Positions 27,399 to 37,729 of a stretch of DNA of 64,000 nt are shown here, in pieces. A program made the translations under genes and the position numbers. The notes below the pieces were generated by a model. It had not been told where the DNA came from. It did not search any database and was given only the letters and a program-made list of their open reading frames with translations. This DNA is from Anaerostipes hadrus ATCC 29173 = JCM 17467 (GTDB lineage Bacteria; Bacillota; Clostridia; Lachnospirales; Lachnospiraceae): positions 1,793,501 to 1,857,500 of the forward strand of contig NZ_AP028031.1 of the NCBI RefSeq assembly GCF_030296915.1, in the 5' to 3' direction. Each line of letters starts with the position of its first letter. Position 1 is the stretch's first letter.

Positions 27399-28442
27399 AT
27401 GAATTTACACGAACTAATTGATCGTTTGCATAAAGAGCATACATTGACAAAAGAAGAATTTATCACACTTATTAAAGAACGGAACGAAGAAAGCGCATCT
27501 TATCTTGCCTCTCTTGCCAGAGAAGAAGCTGTAAATATCTATGGAAATGGTGTTTTCCCACGTGGATTGGTAGAATTTACGAATTACTGCAAAAATAACT
27601 GCTATTACTGCGGAATTCAAGGCAGCAATCCAAATGCAAATCGTTACCGTCTGTCAAAAGAGGAAATCCTTTCTGCCTGTGAGAATGGTTACCAGCTTGG
27701 ATATCGAAGCTTTGTTCTTCAAGGCGGTGAGGATCCTCATTATACAGATGAAGTTATGGTTCCTATCGTGGCAGAGATCAGAAAGCGCTACCCTGATTGT
27801 GCCATCACACTTTCTCTTGGGGAACGCTCCAAAGAAAGTTATCAAAAATTATATGATGCAGGTGCTGATCGTTATCTGCTTCGACATGAAGCTGCTGACC
27901 CAGAGCTATACCAGAAACTCCACCCAGAAAGTCTTTCTTTAGAAAACCGGATCCAGTGTCTGTGGAATCTAAAAGAAATCGGCTATGCTGTAGGAACTGG
28001 ATTTATGGTTGGAGCCCCTTATCAGACGGTTGAGAATCTTGCAGACGACCTGCTATTTATCAAGGAACTTGACCCACAGATGGTCGGAATCGGTCCTTTT
28101 GTTCCACATCACGATACAAGATTTAAGGAATTCCCTTCTGGAAGTGTGGAACTTACCACATACCTTGTGAGTATTCTTCGTCTGATGAATCCTCATCTTT
28201 TGCTTCCTTCCACAACAGCACTTGGTACGATTGATCCTCGTGGAAGGGAAAAAGGAATTCTTGCAGGTGCAAATGTTGTTATGCCGAACCTTTCTCCTGT
28301 TGCAGTAAGAAAAGATTATTCTTTATATGACAATAAGATCTGCACTGGTGAGGAAGCTGCTGAATGTGCTGGCTGTCTTGGAAGACGTCTTGCCAGTATT
28401 GATTATCAGCTTGTATTCAGCCGTGGAGATTATATCGAATAA
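27399..28442 (+). CDS. hydE: [FeFe]-hydrogenase H-cluster radical SAM maturase HydE
   Basis: A 347-residue radical SAM enzyme needed for building the H-cluster of [FeFe]-hydrogenase. The radical SAM cluster ligands Cys64, Cys68 and Cys71 are in TNYCKNNCYYCGI. Further family motifs are LQGGEDPHY, RHEAADPELYQ and GIGPFVPHHDT. A second Cys cluster near the C-terminus (CAGCLG) is present, as in many HydE. The start MNLHELIDR has AAAGGAG upstream; a longer open frame to 27306 lacks one. hydF and hydG are not adjacent. Presence of hydE implies hydrogen metabolism elsewhere in the genome. Confidence 0.93.
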   Translation: MNLHELIDRLHKEHTLTKEEFITLIKERNEESASYLASLAREEAVNIYGNGVFPRGLVEFTNYCKNNCYYCGIQGSNPNANRYRLSKEEILSACENGYQLGYRSFVLQGGEDPHYTDEVMVPIVAEIRKRYPDCAITLSLGERSKESYQKLYDAGADRYLLRHEAADPELYQKLHPESLSLENRIQCLWNLKEIGYAVGTGFMVGAPYQTVENLADDLLFIKELDPQMVGIGPFVPHHDTRFKEFPSGSVELTTYLVSILRLMNPHLLLPSTTALGTIDPRGREKGILAGANVVMPNLSPVAVRKDYSLYDNKICTGEEAAECAGCLGRRLASIDYQLVFSRGDYIE

Positions 28443-28508
28443 CCTGCTTATCAGCAGTTAAGAAAGAATCTTTGCATAGGAGATTCCATCGGAATTTCCT
28501 ATGATATG

Positions 28509-28546
28509 AAAAAGCGTGTAGAATCTTTGAAATCCTACACGCTTTT
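28509..28546. terminator. Bidirectional terminator between hydE and ftsZ
   Basis: AAAAGCGTGTAG pairs with CTACACGCTTTT. A second hairpin (CATAGGA.../...TCCTATG) precedes it at 28476-28504. Confidence 0.88.
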
Positions 28547-28571
28547 ATTCTGTCTTTTATCTGTTAAGAAA

Positions 28572-29741
28572 TTATCTTCTTCTGCTCTTTAATAAGAACT
28601 CTGGTATGTTGATCTTAGAGCTTTCCTGTTCGATCTCTTTCATCTCAGGTTCAGAAACATAGCTTGTTGTCTGTACTGGCTGTTCTTCCTCCATGACCTT
28701 TCCATTATGTAATGGCTGCCCTGAAAATTCCGGAGCCTGCTGTGTCTGCTGTACTGGCTTCTTCGCTGCAGCAAATCCAGTTCTTGCATTCCCTGTAATA
28801 TCTGCGGATTTGATTCCTGTTGCGATGATCGTTGCACTGATCTGATCTCCAAAATCTGCATTGACTGTACCGAAGATGACATTGACATCGTCTCCTGCTT
28901 CGTCTTTCAAGTATTCCACAGCCTGCTGTGCTTCTAACATTCCAACCGCTCCTGCGAAATTGACGATCACATCTGTAGCTCCTGCAACAGTTGTCTCAAG
29001 CAATGGACTTTCCATCGCTGTCTTGATTGCTTCAAGTTCTTCGTCTGCAACACCCATACCGATATGTGCAATACCTTTATCTCTCATAACTGTCTGAATA
29101 TCAGCAAAATCGACATTGATCAATCCTGGGTTGTAGATCATATCTGTAATTCCCTGTACACCCTGCTGCAGTACTTCATCTGCTTTCTTCAGTGCATCTG
29201 GGATCGTTGTTCTCTTATCACAGATCTGTAACAACTTGTCATTCGGAATGACGATCATTGTATCCACCTGATCCTGAAGGCGTGCAATTCCTGACATTGC
29301 ATTGTTCATACGAGGCTTTCCTTCAAATGTAAATGGTTTTGTCACAACTCCAACTGTTAAGATTCCAAGTCCTTTGGAAATCTCTGCAATGATCGGTGCT
29401 GCACCTGTACCGGTACCTCCACCCATTCCACATGTTACAAATACCATATCTGATCCCTGAACCAATTCTGTGATCTCTTCACGATTCTCTTCAACCGCTG
29501 CTTCCCCGATCTCAGGTTTTGCTCCTGCTCCAAGTCCCTTTGTCAGTTTCTCCCCGATCTGGATCTTTGTTCCTGCTTTACATAAAGATAAAGCCTGTCT
29601 ATCTGTATTCACACCCACGAGTTCAACACCCTGGACATTCTCATCTACCATTCGGTTTACCGCATTGTTTCCTGCTCCACCGACTCCTATTACTAAAATC
29701 CTTGCTTGTGTGTTCTCAACACTAGGCATAATCTCAACCAC
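28572..29741 (-). CDS. ftsZ: Cell-division GTPase FtsZ
   Basis: A 389-residue tubulin homologue that polymerises into the Z-ring at midcell. N-terminal [12 protein letters not shown], tubulin signature [10 protein letters not shown] near 110, and synergy loop [11 protein letters not shown] near 210 are present. A variable linker follows, then the conserved C-terminal peptide [12 protein letters not shown] that binds membrane tethers. A GTG start ([10 protein letters not shown]) is preferred because AAGGAGG lies 6 bases upstream; the ATG four codons later is too far from it. It is the last gene of the dcw cluster. No ftsA is adjacent. Confidence 0.97.
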   Translation of the reverse strand: MVEIMPSVENTQARILVIGVGGAGNNAVNRMVDENVQGVELVGVNTDRQALSLCKAGTKIQIGEKLTKGLGAGAKPEIGEAAVEENREEITELVQGSDMVFVTCGMGGGTGTGAAPIIAEISKGLGILTVGVVTKPFTFEGKPRMNNAMSGIARLQDQVDTMIVIPNDKLLQICDKRTTIPDALKKADEVLQQGVQGITDMIYNPGLINVDFADIQTVMRDKGIAHIGMGVADEELEAIKTAMESPLLETTVAGATDVIVNFAGAVGMLEAQQAVEYLKDEAGDDVNVIFGTVNADFGDQISATIIATGIKSADITGNARTGFAAAKKPVQQTQQAPEFSGQPLHNGKVMEEEQPVQTTSYVSEPEMKEIEQESSKINIPEFLLKSRRR

Positions 29742-29828
29742 GTTGTTCCTCCTTCACGCCATCTATGTTAAAATGACTCCCTTAAATTCTGTACACTAAC
29801 TTAATGATACCTTCTTTACTAAGTTTTT

Positions 29829-30608
29829 TCAACTCTTTTTTGGTTGAAAAACAGCAATTTTGTGGTCCTCGCTAAAGTACTTCATGTCAATAGTTCCACC
29901 TTTCCCTTTTACTTTCTTAAGCATCCCTGCTAATTCAGAAATCTTGATATCAATATCCTTTTTATTATAAAGATCAACCGTTATCTTATCGCTGATCAAT
30001 AAGGCATTTCCATCTTCTTTGATATAAATCTGATCGATCGGAAGATTATATTTATCAATTGCAGTCGTAAGTTCTAAAAGATAAGAAAAAACTTTCTCTT
30101 TCTTGACTGGGATCTTCTCCTGCATGACCAATTCATCATATTTAAGCCCTGTAACCAATGGAACATCGTCATATTTCTTTTCATAGCTTTCCAATGCATA
30201 ACCATTTTTATCAAAATAGACATATTTTCCATTATACAGAAGGCATCCAGCCCTCTTTTTTTCTTTTACCTCGACCGTGATCGTATCTGGCCGGTTGATC
30301 CTTACATGAATCGAATCTATAAATGGCAGAAGATCTGGTGACGCAATCTTACATTTTAAGAAATATGCAACCGAGTTATCAATATATCCATTCTCTACAA
30401 CTGCCTTTTTAACTTCTGCTTCTGTATAATAACTTAATCCAGAAATTTTGATCTGTTTTGTTTTACACGTCCCTGCAATGATCACAACTGTAAGGATCAA
30501 AACTGCAACGATACCAAGCAGTATTTTCTTCCCCGATAGTTTATGTACTTTATTCTTGTTTTTATGCTCATCCATACGGATGACTTTTTTTTCTTCCATC
30601 ACACTCAC
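29829..30608 (-). CDS. ftsQ: Cell-division protein FtsQ/DivIB
   Basis: A 259-residue bitopic membrane protein. A basic cytoplasmic N-terminus (about 25 residues) is followed by one membrane helix (LLGIVAVLILTVVIIAG) and an extracytoplasmic POTRA domain (IKISGLSYYTEAEVKKAV and IRINRPDTITVEVKEKK). A DivIB beta domain completes it (GLKYDELVMQ, KIAVFQPKKS). With FtsL and the septal PBP it forms part of the divisome. It follows ftsW by 2 bases and precedes ftsZ. Length and layout fit the Firmicutes DivIB form. Confidence 0.9.
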   Translation of the reverse strand: MSVMEEKKVIRMDEHKNKNKVHKLSGKKILLGIVAVLILTVVIIAGTCKTKQIKISGLSYYTEAEVKKAVVENGYIDNSVAYFLKCKIASPDLLPFIDSIHVRINRPDTITVEVKEKKRAGCLLYNGKYVYFDKNGYALESYEKKYDDVPLVTGLKYDELVMQEKIPVKKEKVFSYLLELTTAIDKYNLPIDQIYIKEDGNALLISDKITVDLYNKKDIDIKISELAGMLKKVKGKGGTIDMKYFSEDHKIAVFQPKKS

Positions 30609-30610
30609 CC

Positions 30611-31729
30611 TTATCTTATGTGAATTTTCTTAGAAATTGATAATACGATTCCCATTTCGATCATAACAACAAGGATCGATGTACCTCCATAACTGATAAA
30701 TGGAAGTGGAATTCCTGTCGGTGGGATCGTGTTTGTTACAACGGCGATATTAATGAATACCTGAATTGCGATATGTGTCATAAAACCGATCACAACCAGT
30801 GATCCAAATAAGTCTTCTGTATTCAGTGCGATCAAGAGCATCCGAAAGATCAGTGCCACAAACACAAGGATCAGACAAACTGCCCCGAACAATCCTAATT
30901 CTTCACAAATGATTGAAAAGATCATATCATTGTGTGATTCTGGAATAAATCCCATCTTCTGCATACTCTGCCCAAGTCCTTTTCCAAAAATCCCACCGGA
31001 ACCGATCGCATATAATGCCTGCATCGTCTGAAATCCCTTTTTGTGACTTTCTGGATGCAGCCAAATCTGTACACGCTCGTTTCGATAACTATTTGCCGTC
31101 AACAGATACACGAACAAGAGTATTATTCCACCGCCTGCTGTTAACATAAGTTCTTTCATCTTCGGACTTACCACAAACAGCATGACACCGATCATCGAAC
31201 ACACGACAAGTGCTGTACTTAAGTTCTGTGTAACGATCAGAGCAATGATCGGGACCGTTGGAAGAACGATCACGATACTATCTTTGAATGTTCGAATCTT
31301 ATGAGCATTTGCTGATAATCTGTTCGCGAGATAGATCACAACCAGGATCTTAGATACTTCTGATGGCTGAAACTGAAATCCTGCGATGCTGATCCAGCGG
31401 ACTGCACCCTTCTTTGCTGCACCTATGATCAACACAAGAACTAACAGTACGATACTAGCCCAATAACAGCCATTTCCAAACTTCTCACTTTTCATGATGT
31501 GGTAATCTAGTTTACAGCATACAACCATTGCAACCGCACCTAACACTATCGCAACTGCCTGCCTTAACAGCCAGTGATAGGAATTTCCATATGTGACAGT
31601 ACTCTTATATGAACTTGTACTATAGATCATAACCAGACCAAAACATATCAGAAATATTACCAAAAACAACATCGGATAATCAAAGTATCTTTTGCCGGCC
31701 ATATATTTTTCTTTGATGCGATTTGCCAC
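30611..31729 (-). CDS. ftsW: SEDS peptidoglycan glycosyltransferase FtsW
   Basis: A 372-residue polytopic membrane protein of the SEDS family (FtsW/RodA/SpoVE) that polymerises lipid II at the septum. About ten helices and the signature GGIFGKGLGQSMQKMGFIPESHNDMIF (near 220-260, ending ESHND) are visible, plus PTGIPLPFISYGGTS near 345. Its place between murD and ftsQ supports FtsW rather than RodA or SpoVE. It acts with the septal PBP encoded upstream in the same cluster. Confidence 0.92.
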   Translation of the reverse strand: MANRIKEKYMAGKRYFDYPMLFLVIFLICFGLVMIYSTSSYKSTVTYGNSYHWLLRQAVAIVLGAVAMVVCCKLDYHIMKSEKFGNGCYWASIVLLVLVLIIGAAKKGAVRWISIAGFQFQPSEVSKILVVIYLANRLSANAHKIRTFKDSIVIVLPTVPIIALIVTQNLSTALVVCSMIGVMLFVVSPKMKELMLTAGGGIILLFVYLLTANSYRNERVQIWLHPESHKKGFQTMQALYAIGSGGIFGKGLGQSMQKMGFIPESHNDMIFSIICEELGLFGAVCLILVFVALIFRMLLIALNTEDLFGSLVVIGFMTHIAIQVFINIAVVTNTIPPTGIPLPFISYGGTSILVVMIEMGIVLSISKKIHIR

Positions 31730-31732
31730 TTT

Positions 31733-33097
31733 TTAGTTCTCCTTTAATTTTCTGACACAATCTTTGAAGATATCTCCCCTGACTTCATAATTCGGGAACA
31801 TTCCCCAGCTTGCACATGCAGGTGATAATAAAACTGCTTCTCCATCTTGGGCTTTTCCTGCAATGTATGAAACTGCTTCTTCCATAGAATCAACAAACTT
31901 GATCTTATCAAATCCATGTGTTTTTGCACAATCAGCGATCTTTGGTGCTGTTACACCCATCAAGATCAGTTCTTTAACTTTTCCGTCAAATGCTTCGATC
32001 CACTCATCATATGTAGATTTCTTGTCATATCCACCACCGATCAGCCATGTTGGGCGGTTCATTGCTTTGATTCCTTTGATCGCTGCATCTGGATTCGTTC
32101 CTTTAGAATCGTTATAGTATGCAACACCTTTCACTGTATCCACATATTCAATACGATGTTCTACACCTTTAAACCTCTTGATTCCTTCTTTGATATATGA
32201 AACTGGAACCCCCATAGAATAAGTCACTGCGATCGCTGCTAAAATATTTTCATAATTATGGTCTCCTAACAGATTCACATCATCTAATGTACATACGATC
32301 TGTTTCTTTCCATTTTCTTCGATGATAAATGCATCACCTTCCATGGAAACCCCTTCTTTTATTTTATGATGCAAACTGAAAAACAGAACTGTTCCATTCG
32401 CTCTGTCTGCCATAGCTCTTGTTGTATCATCTTCATAATTTAATACCATTACCTGGTCTTTTGTCTGGTTTTTTCCAATGGATTCTTTTGTCTGTGCATA
32501 AACTTCTACTGTACCATGACGATCCAAATGATCTGGTGTGATATTAAGAACTGCACATACATCCGGTTTAAAATCAACGATCGTTTCTAACTGGAAACTG
32601 CTGATCTCTGCAGTTGTTACACTGTCCTCTTTTGTATCAAGCGCAACACTTGTATAAGGAATTCCGATATTTCCGACAACAAAACTGCTTTCATAATATC
32701 CTTTCATGATCTCTCCAGTCAGCGCTGTTGTCGTTGTCTTTCCGTTGGTTCCTGTGATCGCTGCGATTCTTCCTTTGGATGCCTGATATGCTAATTCAAT
32801 CTCACTCCATACTGGCTTTTCCTGATCACGAAACATCTGTGCGATCGGTGCATTTACTGAAATCCCAGGACTTAACACTAATAGATCGAACTTACTTACA
32901 TCTTCTTTTGTGATATTTCCTAAGATCAATGGAATCTCTTTCTTTTCATATAATTTCTCATAAAGTGCCTCTTTCTCAAGGTCTTCCTTTCCATCATACA
33001 GACTGACATCTGCACCTGTTTTTAAAAGCAGATTGACAGAACCAATTCCACTTTTTCCTGCTCCTGCTACTAAAAATTTCTTGCTTGTATCTATCAT
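31733..33097 (-). CDS. murD: UDP-N-acetylmuramoylalanine--D-glutamate ligase
   Basis: A 454-residue cytoplasmic Mur ligase that adds D-Glu to UDP-MurNAc-L-Ala. It contains an N-terminal Rossmann-like domain (GAGKSGIGSVNLL) and the Mur-ligase ATP site ITGTNGKTTT near 116. NITPDHLDRHGTVEVYAQTK holds the family H-x-x-R-H segment, and the C-terminal domain has YYNDSKGTNPDAAIKGI. Length is normal. It is 3 bases upstream of ftsW. murE, murF and murG are not in this cluster. Confidence 0.96.
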   Translation of the reverse strand: MIDTSKKFLVAGAGKSGIGSVNLLLKTGADVSLYDGKEDLEKEALYEKLYEKKEIPLILGNITKEDVSKFDLLVLSPGISVNAPIAQMFRDQEKPVWSEIELAYQASKGRIAAITGTNGKTTTTALTGEIMKGYYESSFVVGNIGIPYTSVALDTKEDSVTTAEISSFQLETIVDFKPDVCAVLNITPDHLDRHGTVEVYAQTKESIGKNQTKDQVMVLNYEDDTTRAMADRANGTVLFFSLHHKIKEGVSMEGDAFIIEENGKKQIVCTLDDVNLLGDHNYENILAAIAVTYSMGVPVSYIKEGIKRFKGVEHRIEYVDTVKGVAYYNDSKGTNPDAAIKGIKAMNRPTWLIGGGYDKKSTYDEWIEAFDGKVKELILMGVTAPKIADCAKTHGFDKIKFVDSMEEAVSYIAGKAQDGEAVLLSPACASWGMFPNYEVRGDIFKDCVRKLKEN

Positions 33098-33110
33098 TTC
33101 TTTCTCCTTA

Positions 33111-34082
33111 CTAAATCGCTACCAGTCCGATCAGGCAACAAACTGCCGTGGTGATCGCAAAGATTGCTACAACCTTTGTTTCTGGCCATCCTGACAATTC
33201 AAAATGATGATGGATCGGTGCCATTTTAAATAATCTTTTTCCTTTTGTCATTTTAAAATATAATACCTGTGCCATAACAGATAATACCTCGATCATATAG
33301 ATCAATGCAACAATTGGGATAAATAAAGACAGGCGAAGCATCAATGCTGTTGCTGCCACAAATCCCCCAAGTGCAAGCGAGCCTGTATCTCCCATAAACA
33401 CTCTCGCCGGATATACATTAAATACTAAAAAACCAAGAAGTGAGCCAACCGTCGCACAAGATACCGGCCAGATTCCAGCTGCCAGATCATTATGCCCCAT
33501 TCCAATGGCTGCCACTGTAAAAAATGTTGCGATCAATACCGTAACACTTGATGCAAGTCCATCCAATCCATCCGTAAAATTAGCTCCATTCACAGTTCCT
33601 AACAAAATGATAAAAACCGCTGGGATAAAAAATACTCCAAGGTTTAAATATTTACCATGTGTAAAAGGAATCAGCATCGAAGTTCCTATCTGCGTGTAAT
33701 TTATCAAATAATACGCAAAGATTCCTGTGACTATGATCTGCCCAAACATCTTCTGCCAGGCCCGCAGTCCCAGGTTCCTTTTCATAACTACCTTGATGTA
33801 ATCATCGATAAATCCGATAAATCCAAATCCCAGCGTCACAAACAGCACTGGGATGATCATCGGATATCTTCTAACATAAAATAACGATGCGATTACGATT
33901 CCAAGTAATATGATCAGTCCTCCCATCGTCGGAGTCCCTGATTTCTTCAGATGTGATTCGGGTCCTTCTCCCCGGATAAACTGACCGAATTTTAATTTGT
34001 GTAAATACCTGATCATCATCGGGCTAAGAAGTACGCTGATAAAAAAGGCAATTAAAACTGGTTTTACAATACCATAATTCAT
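33111..34082 (-). CDS. mraY: Phospho-N-acetylmuramoyl-pentapeptide transferase
   Basis: A 323-residue integral membrane enzyme that transfers phospho-MurNAc-pentapeptide to undecaprenyl phosphate, making lipid I. MraY motifs: GTPTMGG near 52, DDYIKVVMKRNLGL near 115, NGANFTDGLDGLASSV near 167, and APIHHHFELSGWPE near 290. About ten membrane helices. It is 14 bases upstream of murD. A standard member of the family. Confidence 0.96.
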   Translation of the reverse strand: MNYGIVKPVLIAFFISVLLSPMMIRYLHKLKFGQFIRGEGPESHLKKSGTPTMGGLIILLGIVIASLFYVRRYPMIIPVLFVTLGFGFIGFIDDYIKVVMKRNLGLRAWQKMFGQIIVTGIFAYYLINYTQIGTSMLIPFTHGKYLNLGVFFIPAVFIILLGTVNGANFTDGLDGLASSVTVLIATFFTVAAIGMGHNDLAAGIWPVSCATVGSLLGFLVFNVYPARVFMGDTGSLALGGFVAATALMLRLSLFIPIVALIYMIEVLSVMAQVLYFKMTKGKRLFKMAPIHHHFELSGWPETKVVAIFAITTAVCCLIGLVAI

Positions 34083-34110
34083 GTCGCCACCTCATTTGTT
34101 CTTGTTTCGT

Positions 34111-35847
34111 CTACGGTTCTTTTTTATCTGGCGTATATTCTTTATAAATCCCCATGTATGGAAGTGCAGTTTGAAACACACTTCTCATCACAGGGGCTGC
34201 GATCGTTCCTCCATAGTAAGTTCCATGTGGTTCATCGATCAACACGATCCCAATGATCGCAGGATTGTCTGCTTTCGCAAATCCTAAAAAAGAAGAAATA
34301 TATTTTCCATTTCCTCTTGGAAGTTTCTCACTGGTTGCCGTCTTTCCCCCAATGGAAAAACCATCCATCCGGCAGTTTCTTCCTGATCCATCGGAAACAA
34401 CTGCTTCTAACAATTCTTTCATCGTCTCCGATGTCTGTTTTTTTATGACACCTTCTTTCACTGAATAAAAAAAAGCTTTTAATCTTGTTCCATCCTGCTT
34501 CTGAACATATCTTCCAAAATGCGGTGTGATCAGCTTCCCGCCGTTGATCACCGCACTGACTGCTCTTAACAGCTGTAACGGTGTGATCTGTATGGACTGT
34601 CCAAAAGACATCGTTGCAAGTTCAACTGCACCGACATTCTTCTTTTGATGCATGATCGAAGATGCTTCTCCAGGAAGGTCGATCCCTGTTTTCTCAAACA
34701 GTCCAAGCTGGCGGAATGTCTGATACATTCCATCCACACCAACTCTGGCACCGACATCCATAAATACTGGATTACAGGAATTCATAACACCTTCTTTAAA
34801 TGTCTCACTTCCATGTCCTCCGACTTTGTGACACCGGATCTTGCGATCCTCCACAATCCGAAATCCTGGACAATTAAAATGATCATTCACGCTGACTTTC
34901 GATGATTCCAGTCCTGCAGTCGCCGTTACGATCTTAAAGACCGATCCCGGTTCATAAGTATCATTTAAACAGGAATTCCGCCACTTCTTATTGAGATATT
35001 CCTGTTGTTTCTTACTATTTGCCTTTCTTTTCTTTGCCGACAAAGAAAAAGGATCATTCAAATCATATTCTGGAACATTGACCATTGCATAGATTTCTCC
35101 ATTCTGTGGATTCATCAAGATCATGGATACCTGTTTTGCCTTCTTCTCTTTCTTCACCTTCTTACATGCCTGCACGGCATAATTTTGCAGATTCACATCA
35201 AGCGAAATATAAAGATCCCCTCCGGCAACTGGTTCTTCCCTCTCTTCATATGCTCCATCGATTTCTATGCCGCTTCCATCTGTCAGTGTCCGGATCCTTC
35301 CGGACTTTCCTTTAAGATATCGATCATAAAAAACCTCCAGTCCAATGATTCCCTGGTTATCTCCTCCTGTAAATCCAAGAACTTTCGATGCCAGGTTATT
35401 ATATGGATATACTCTTTTGTAATCTTCATCCACCTTGACCCCGTCAAGTTTAAACTTACGGATACGGTCTGCGATGTCTTTTTCTACATTACTTTTAATT
35501 TTTTCCCTTACTGAATTTTTATATACTTTTTTTCGGATCAAAGATTCTTTGATCTTAAGATTCTCAGATAAGACCTTTATTACTTTTTCCCTGTCGGTCA
35601 CCTGAGAATATATCACAGAGATCGAATAGACTGCTTTGTTCGAAGCGATCTTTACGCCATTTCTGTCGTAAATACTGCCTCTTGGCGCTTTAATCTCCCG
35701 GTCTCTTTGATGCAGGTTTCTGGCTAAACTTAAATATTTATCCGCCTGAGCGATCATCACATAAGAAAGTTTTATCGTCACAACCAAAAACCCTGTGAAA
35801 AATGCAGCCGTGACAAGCAACAGTTTTTTCTTTGCTTTCGTCCTCAT
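34111..35847 (-). CDS. Class B penicillin-binding protein (FtsI/SpoVD-like) with KTA motif
   Basis: A 578-residue transpeptidase. One N-terminal membrane helix (LLLVTAAFFTGFLVVTI) is followed by a class B dimerisation region (RGSIYDRNG near 55) and a transpeptidase domain. Active-site motifs are SVFK in EPGSVFKIV, SCN in VMNSCNPVF and, unusually, KTA in GGKTATSEK where KTG is standard. No PASTA repeats follow. It is one of two class B PBPs in tandem. By analogy with Bacillus pbpB-spoVD, one is probably vegetative and the other sporulation-related, but the sequence does not settle which. The KTA variant may alter beta-lactam or substrate interaction. Confidence 0.88.
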   Translation of the reverse strand: MRTKAKKKLLLVTAAFFTGFLVVTIKLSYVMIAQADKYLSLARNLHQRDREIKAPRGSIYDRNGVKIASNKAVYSISVIYSQVTDREKVIKVLSENLKIKESLIRKKVYKNSVREKIKSNVEKDIADRIRKFKLDGVKVDEDYKRVYPYNNLASKVLGFTGGDNQGIIGLEVFYDRYLKGKSGRIRTLTDGSGIEIDGAYEEREEPVAGGDLYISLDVNLQNYAVQACKKVKKEKKAKQVSMILMNPQNGEIYAMVNVPEYDLNDPFSLSAKKRKANSKKQQEYLNKKWRNSCLNDTYEPGSVFKIVTATAGLESSKVSVNDHFNCPGFRIVEDRKIRCHKVGGHGSETFKEGVMNSCNPVFMDVGARVGVDGMYQTFRQLGLFEKTGIDLPGEASSIMHQKKNVGAVELATMSFGQSIQITPLQLLRAVSAVINGGKLITPHFGRYVQKQDGTRLKAFFYSVKEGVIKKQTSETMKELLEAVVSDGSGRNCRMDGFSIGGKTATSEKLPRGNGKYISSFLGFAKADNPAIIGIVLIDEPHGTYYGGTIAAPVMRSVFQTALPYMGIYKEYTPDKKEP

Positions 35848-35902
35848 TTTATCTCCATGATCCCTGTCTTAATATAAAGATTATGAAAATAAAATGATGA
35901 TA

Positions 35903-37726
35903 TTACTTTTTGCTGCTTTTCGCAACATTTAATTCCTTGAGTGATCCTTCTAACACCTTCTTTGCGATCTCAACTGCAAGTCCTGTATTCGTCTGAGAAT
36001 CCCTCTGAATCTCATCGATCACAACATAAACTAACACCTGTGGATTCTCCACTGGAGCAAATCCACAAAAAGATACGATATAAGTTCCTGCACTTCTTGG
36101 AATCTTCTGTGCAGTACCAGTCTTACCACCAGCTGTATAATCTTTCATCTTTGCCTTTGTTCCAGTTCCTGAATCAACAGTTTCTTTCATGTATTTTCTT
36201 AATTTATCCGATGTCTCTTTTGAGATCGTCTGTTTCACTAACGTCGGCTCTATATTGCTGACAACTTCTCCATTACTGCTTCGAAGTTGTTTGACCACAT
36301 GCGGTTTGTAATAATTTCCTCCATTGATCAGAGAACAAAATGCACTTCCCATCTGGATCATAGAGCAGTTAAATGACTGTCCAAAAGAACTTGTGGCAAG
36401 ATCTGCAGCTGTCATATCTTTTGCATCATGAAGAAGCGATGCTGTCTGTGCTTCTCCAGGAAGATCGATCCCTGTCTTATTCCCAAAATTGAAATTCTTC
36501 TGATATCTTGCGAATACATTCTTGCCTTCTTTGGCTGCAATCTGCATCAATGCATCATTACACGATAATGAAATACTCTGAGACAACGTGATCAATCCAT
36601 GTCCGCTTCTATGAGAACAGTGAATAGTATGCGGTCCAACCTTCTGGTATCCATCACAATAATAAGTTTCATTGCCCTTTAAGATTCCTTCTTCAAGACC
36701 AGCTGCTACCGTAAATGGCTTATATGTTGAACCTGGTTCAAATGCATTTGATACAATTGGATTCTTCCAGATCTCATTAAATGCTTTTGTCTTTTCTTTC
36801 TCACTCATCTTATTAACTTGACTTTGTGAGTATTTCTTTAAGAGATTCTTATCATCTCTTGGGCTTTCCAGATTATAGGAAGTAGAATTTGCCATTGCAT
36901 AGATCTCTCCATTATTGGGATTCATCACAAGAATGCTGCTTCCCTTACTTCCATATTTCTTTTCAAACTTAGAAAGCTGATCTTCTGCCAGTTTCTGAAT
37001 ATTGGAGTCAATCGTTGTGACAACTGTTTTCCCATTCTCTGGCTCCACAATGGAGCTATCCTGTTCTAATTCTTCGTTTAAATATTTATATTTTCTTCCA
37101 TCGACGCCTGATAAAGTACTGTTATAATACTGCTCGATCCCTCCAGTTCCGATCGTACCGTCTGATACAAAGCCAATGACCTGGCTTGCCAGTGACTGAT
37201 TCGGATAACGACGTTTGTATTTTTCATTAAATACGATCCCTGAGACATTCTCTGCTTTGTCTGAAGCGATAAAATCTTTCAGATCTGCGATCTGACTATA
37301 AGAAAGTTCTTCTCGATATACAGAATAGTAAGAATCTTTATGTCTTTTTATAAATTTTAACAGCTTATCTTCATCTAACTTCATATATTTATGAAGTGCA
37401 TCAATGGTTGCTTTCTGTACCTCTTCAGATCTTAAAATATTCTTTGGTTCTAAAACCAATGTATACATCTTCTGGCTGGTTGCTAATGTATTTCCATCAC
37501 GATCTAAGATATCTCCCCTTTTATACGGAAGCGTTTCACTAGAATAATTCTGCTGTGATAATACCTGTCTTTTGTAAATTCCGTTCTTAAATATACTAAA
37601 ATAGATCAATCTTCCAATCAGTAGAACAAAAAGAAGTGCTATGATTCCGCACGCGATCATCGTACGTCGTTTCATAGCATCATTTAATCGTTTGATAGGT
37701 TTTCTTCTTTTCTTCAAGTTTGCCAC
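35903..37726 (-). CDS. ftsI: Class B penicillin-binding protein, septal transpeptidase
   Basis: A 607-residue peptidoglycan transpeptidase with one membrane anchor near residues 23-43 (MIACGIIALLFVLLIGRLIYF). The class B N-terminal domain (RGDILDRDGNTLATS near 75) and a complete active site are present: STYK in EPGSTYKPF, SCN in SLSCNDALM, and KTG in GGKTGTAQK. It follows the FtsL-like gene by 3 bases and precedes the second PBP. Its position directly after ftsL is that of FtsI/PBP2b. No PASTA domains are present. It is expected to work with FtsW at the septum. Confidence 0.85.
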   Translation of the reverse strand: MANLKKRRKPIKRLNDAMKRRTMIACGIIALLFVLLIGRLIYFSIFKNGIYKRQVLSQQNYSSETLPYKRGDILDRDGNTLATSQKMYTLVLEPKNILRSEEVQKATIDALHKYMKLDEDKLLKFIKRHKDSYYSVYREELSYSQIADLKDFIASDKAENVSGIVFNEKYKRRYPNQSLASQVIGFVSDGTIGTGGIEQYYNSTLSGVDGRKYKYLNEELEQDSSIVEPENGKTVVTTIDSNIQKLAEDQLSKFEKKYGSKGSSILVMNPNNGEIYAMANSTSYNLESPRDDKNLLKKYSQSQVNKMSEKEKTKAFNEIWKNPIVSNAFEPGSTYKPFTVAAGLEEGILKGNETYYCDGYQKVGPHTIHCSHRSGHGLITLSQSISLSCNDALMQIAAKEGKNVFARYQKNFNFGNKTGIDLPGEAQTASLLHDAKDMTAADLATSSFGQSFNCSMIQMGSAFCSLINGGNYYKPHVVKQLRSSNGEVVSNIEPTLVKQTISKETSDKLRKYMKETVDSGTGTKAKMKDYTAGGKTGTAQKIPRSAGTYIVSFCGFAPVENPQVLVYVVIDEIQRDSQTNTGLAVEIAKKVLEGSLKELNVAKSSKK

Positions 37727-37729
37727 CTC

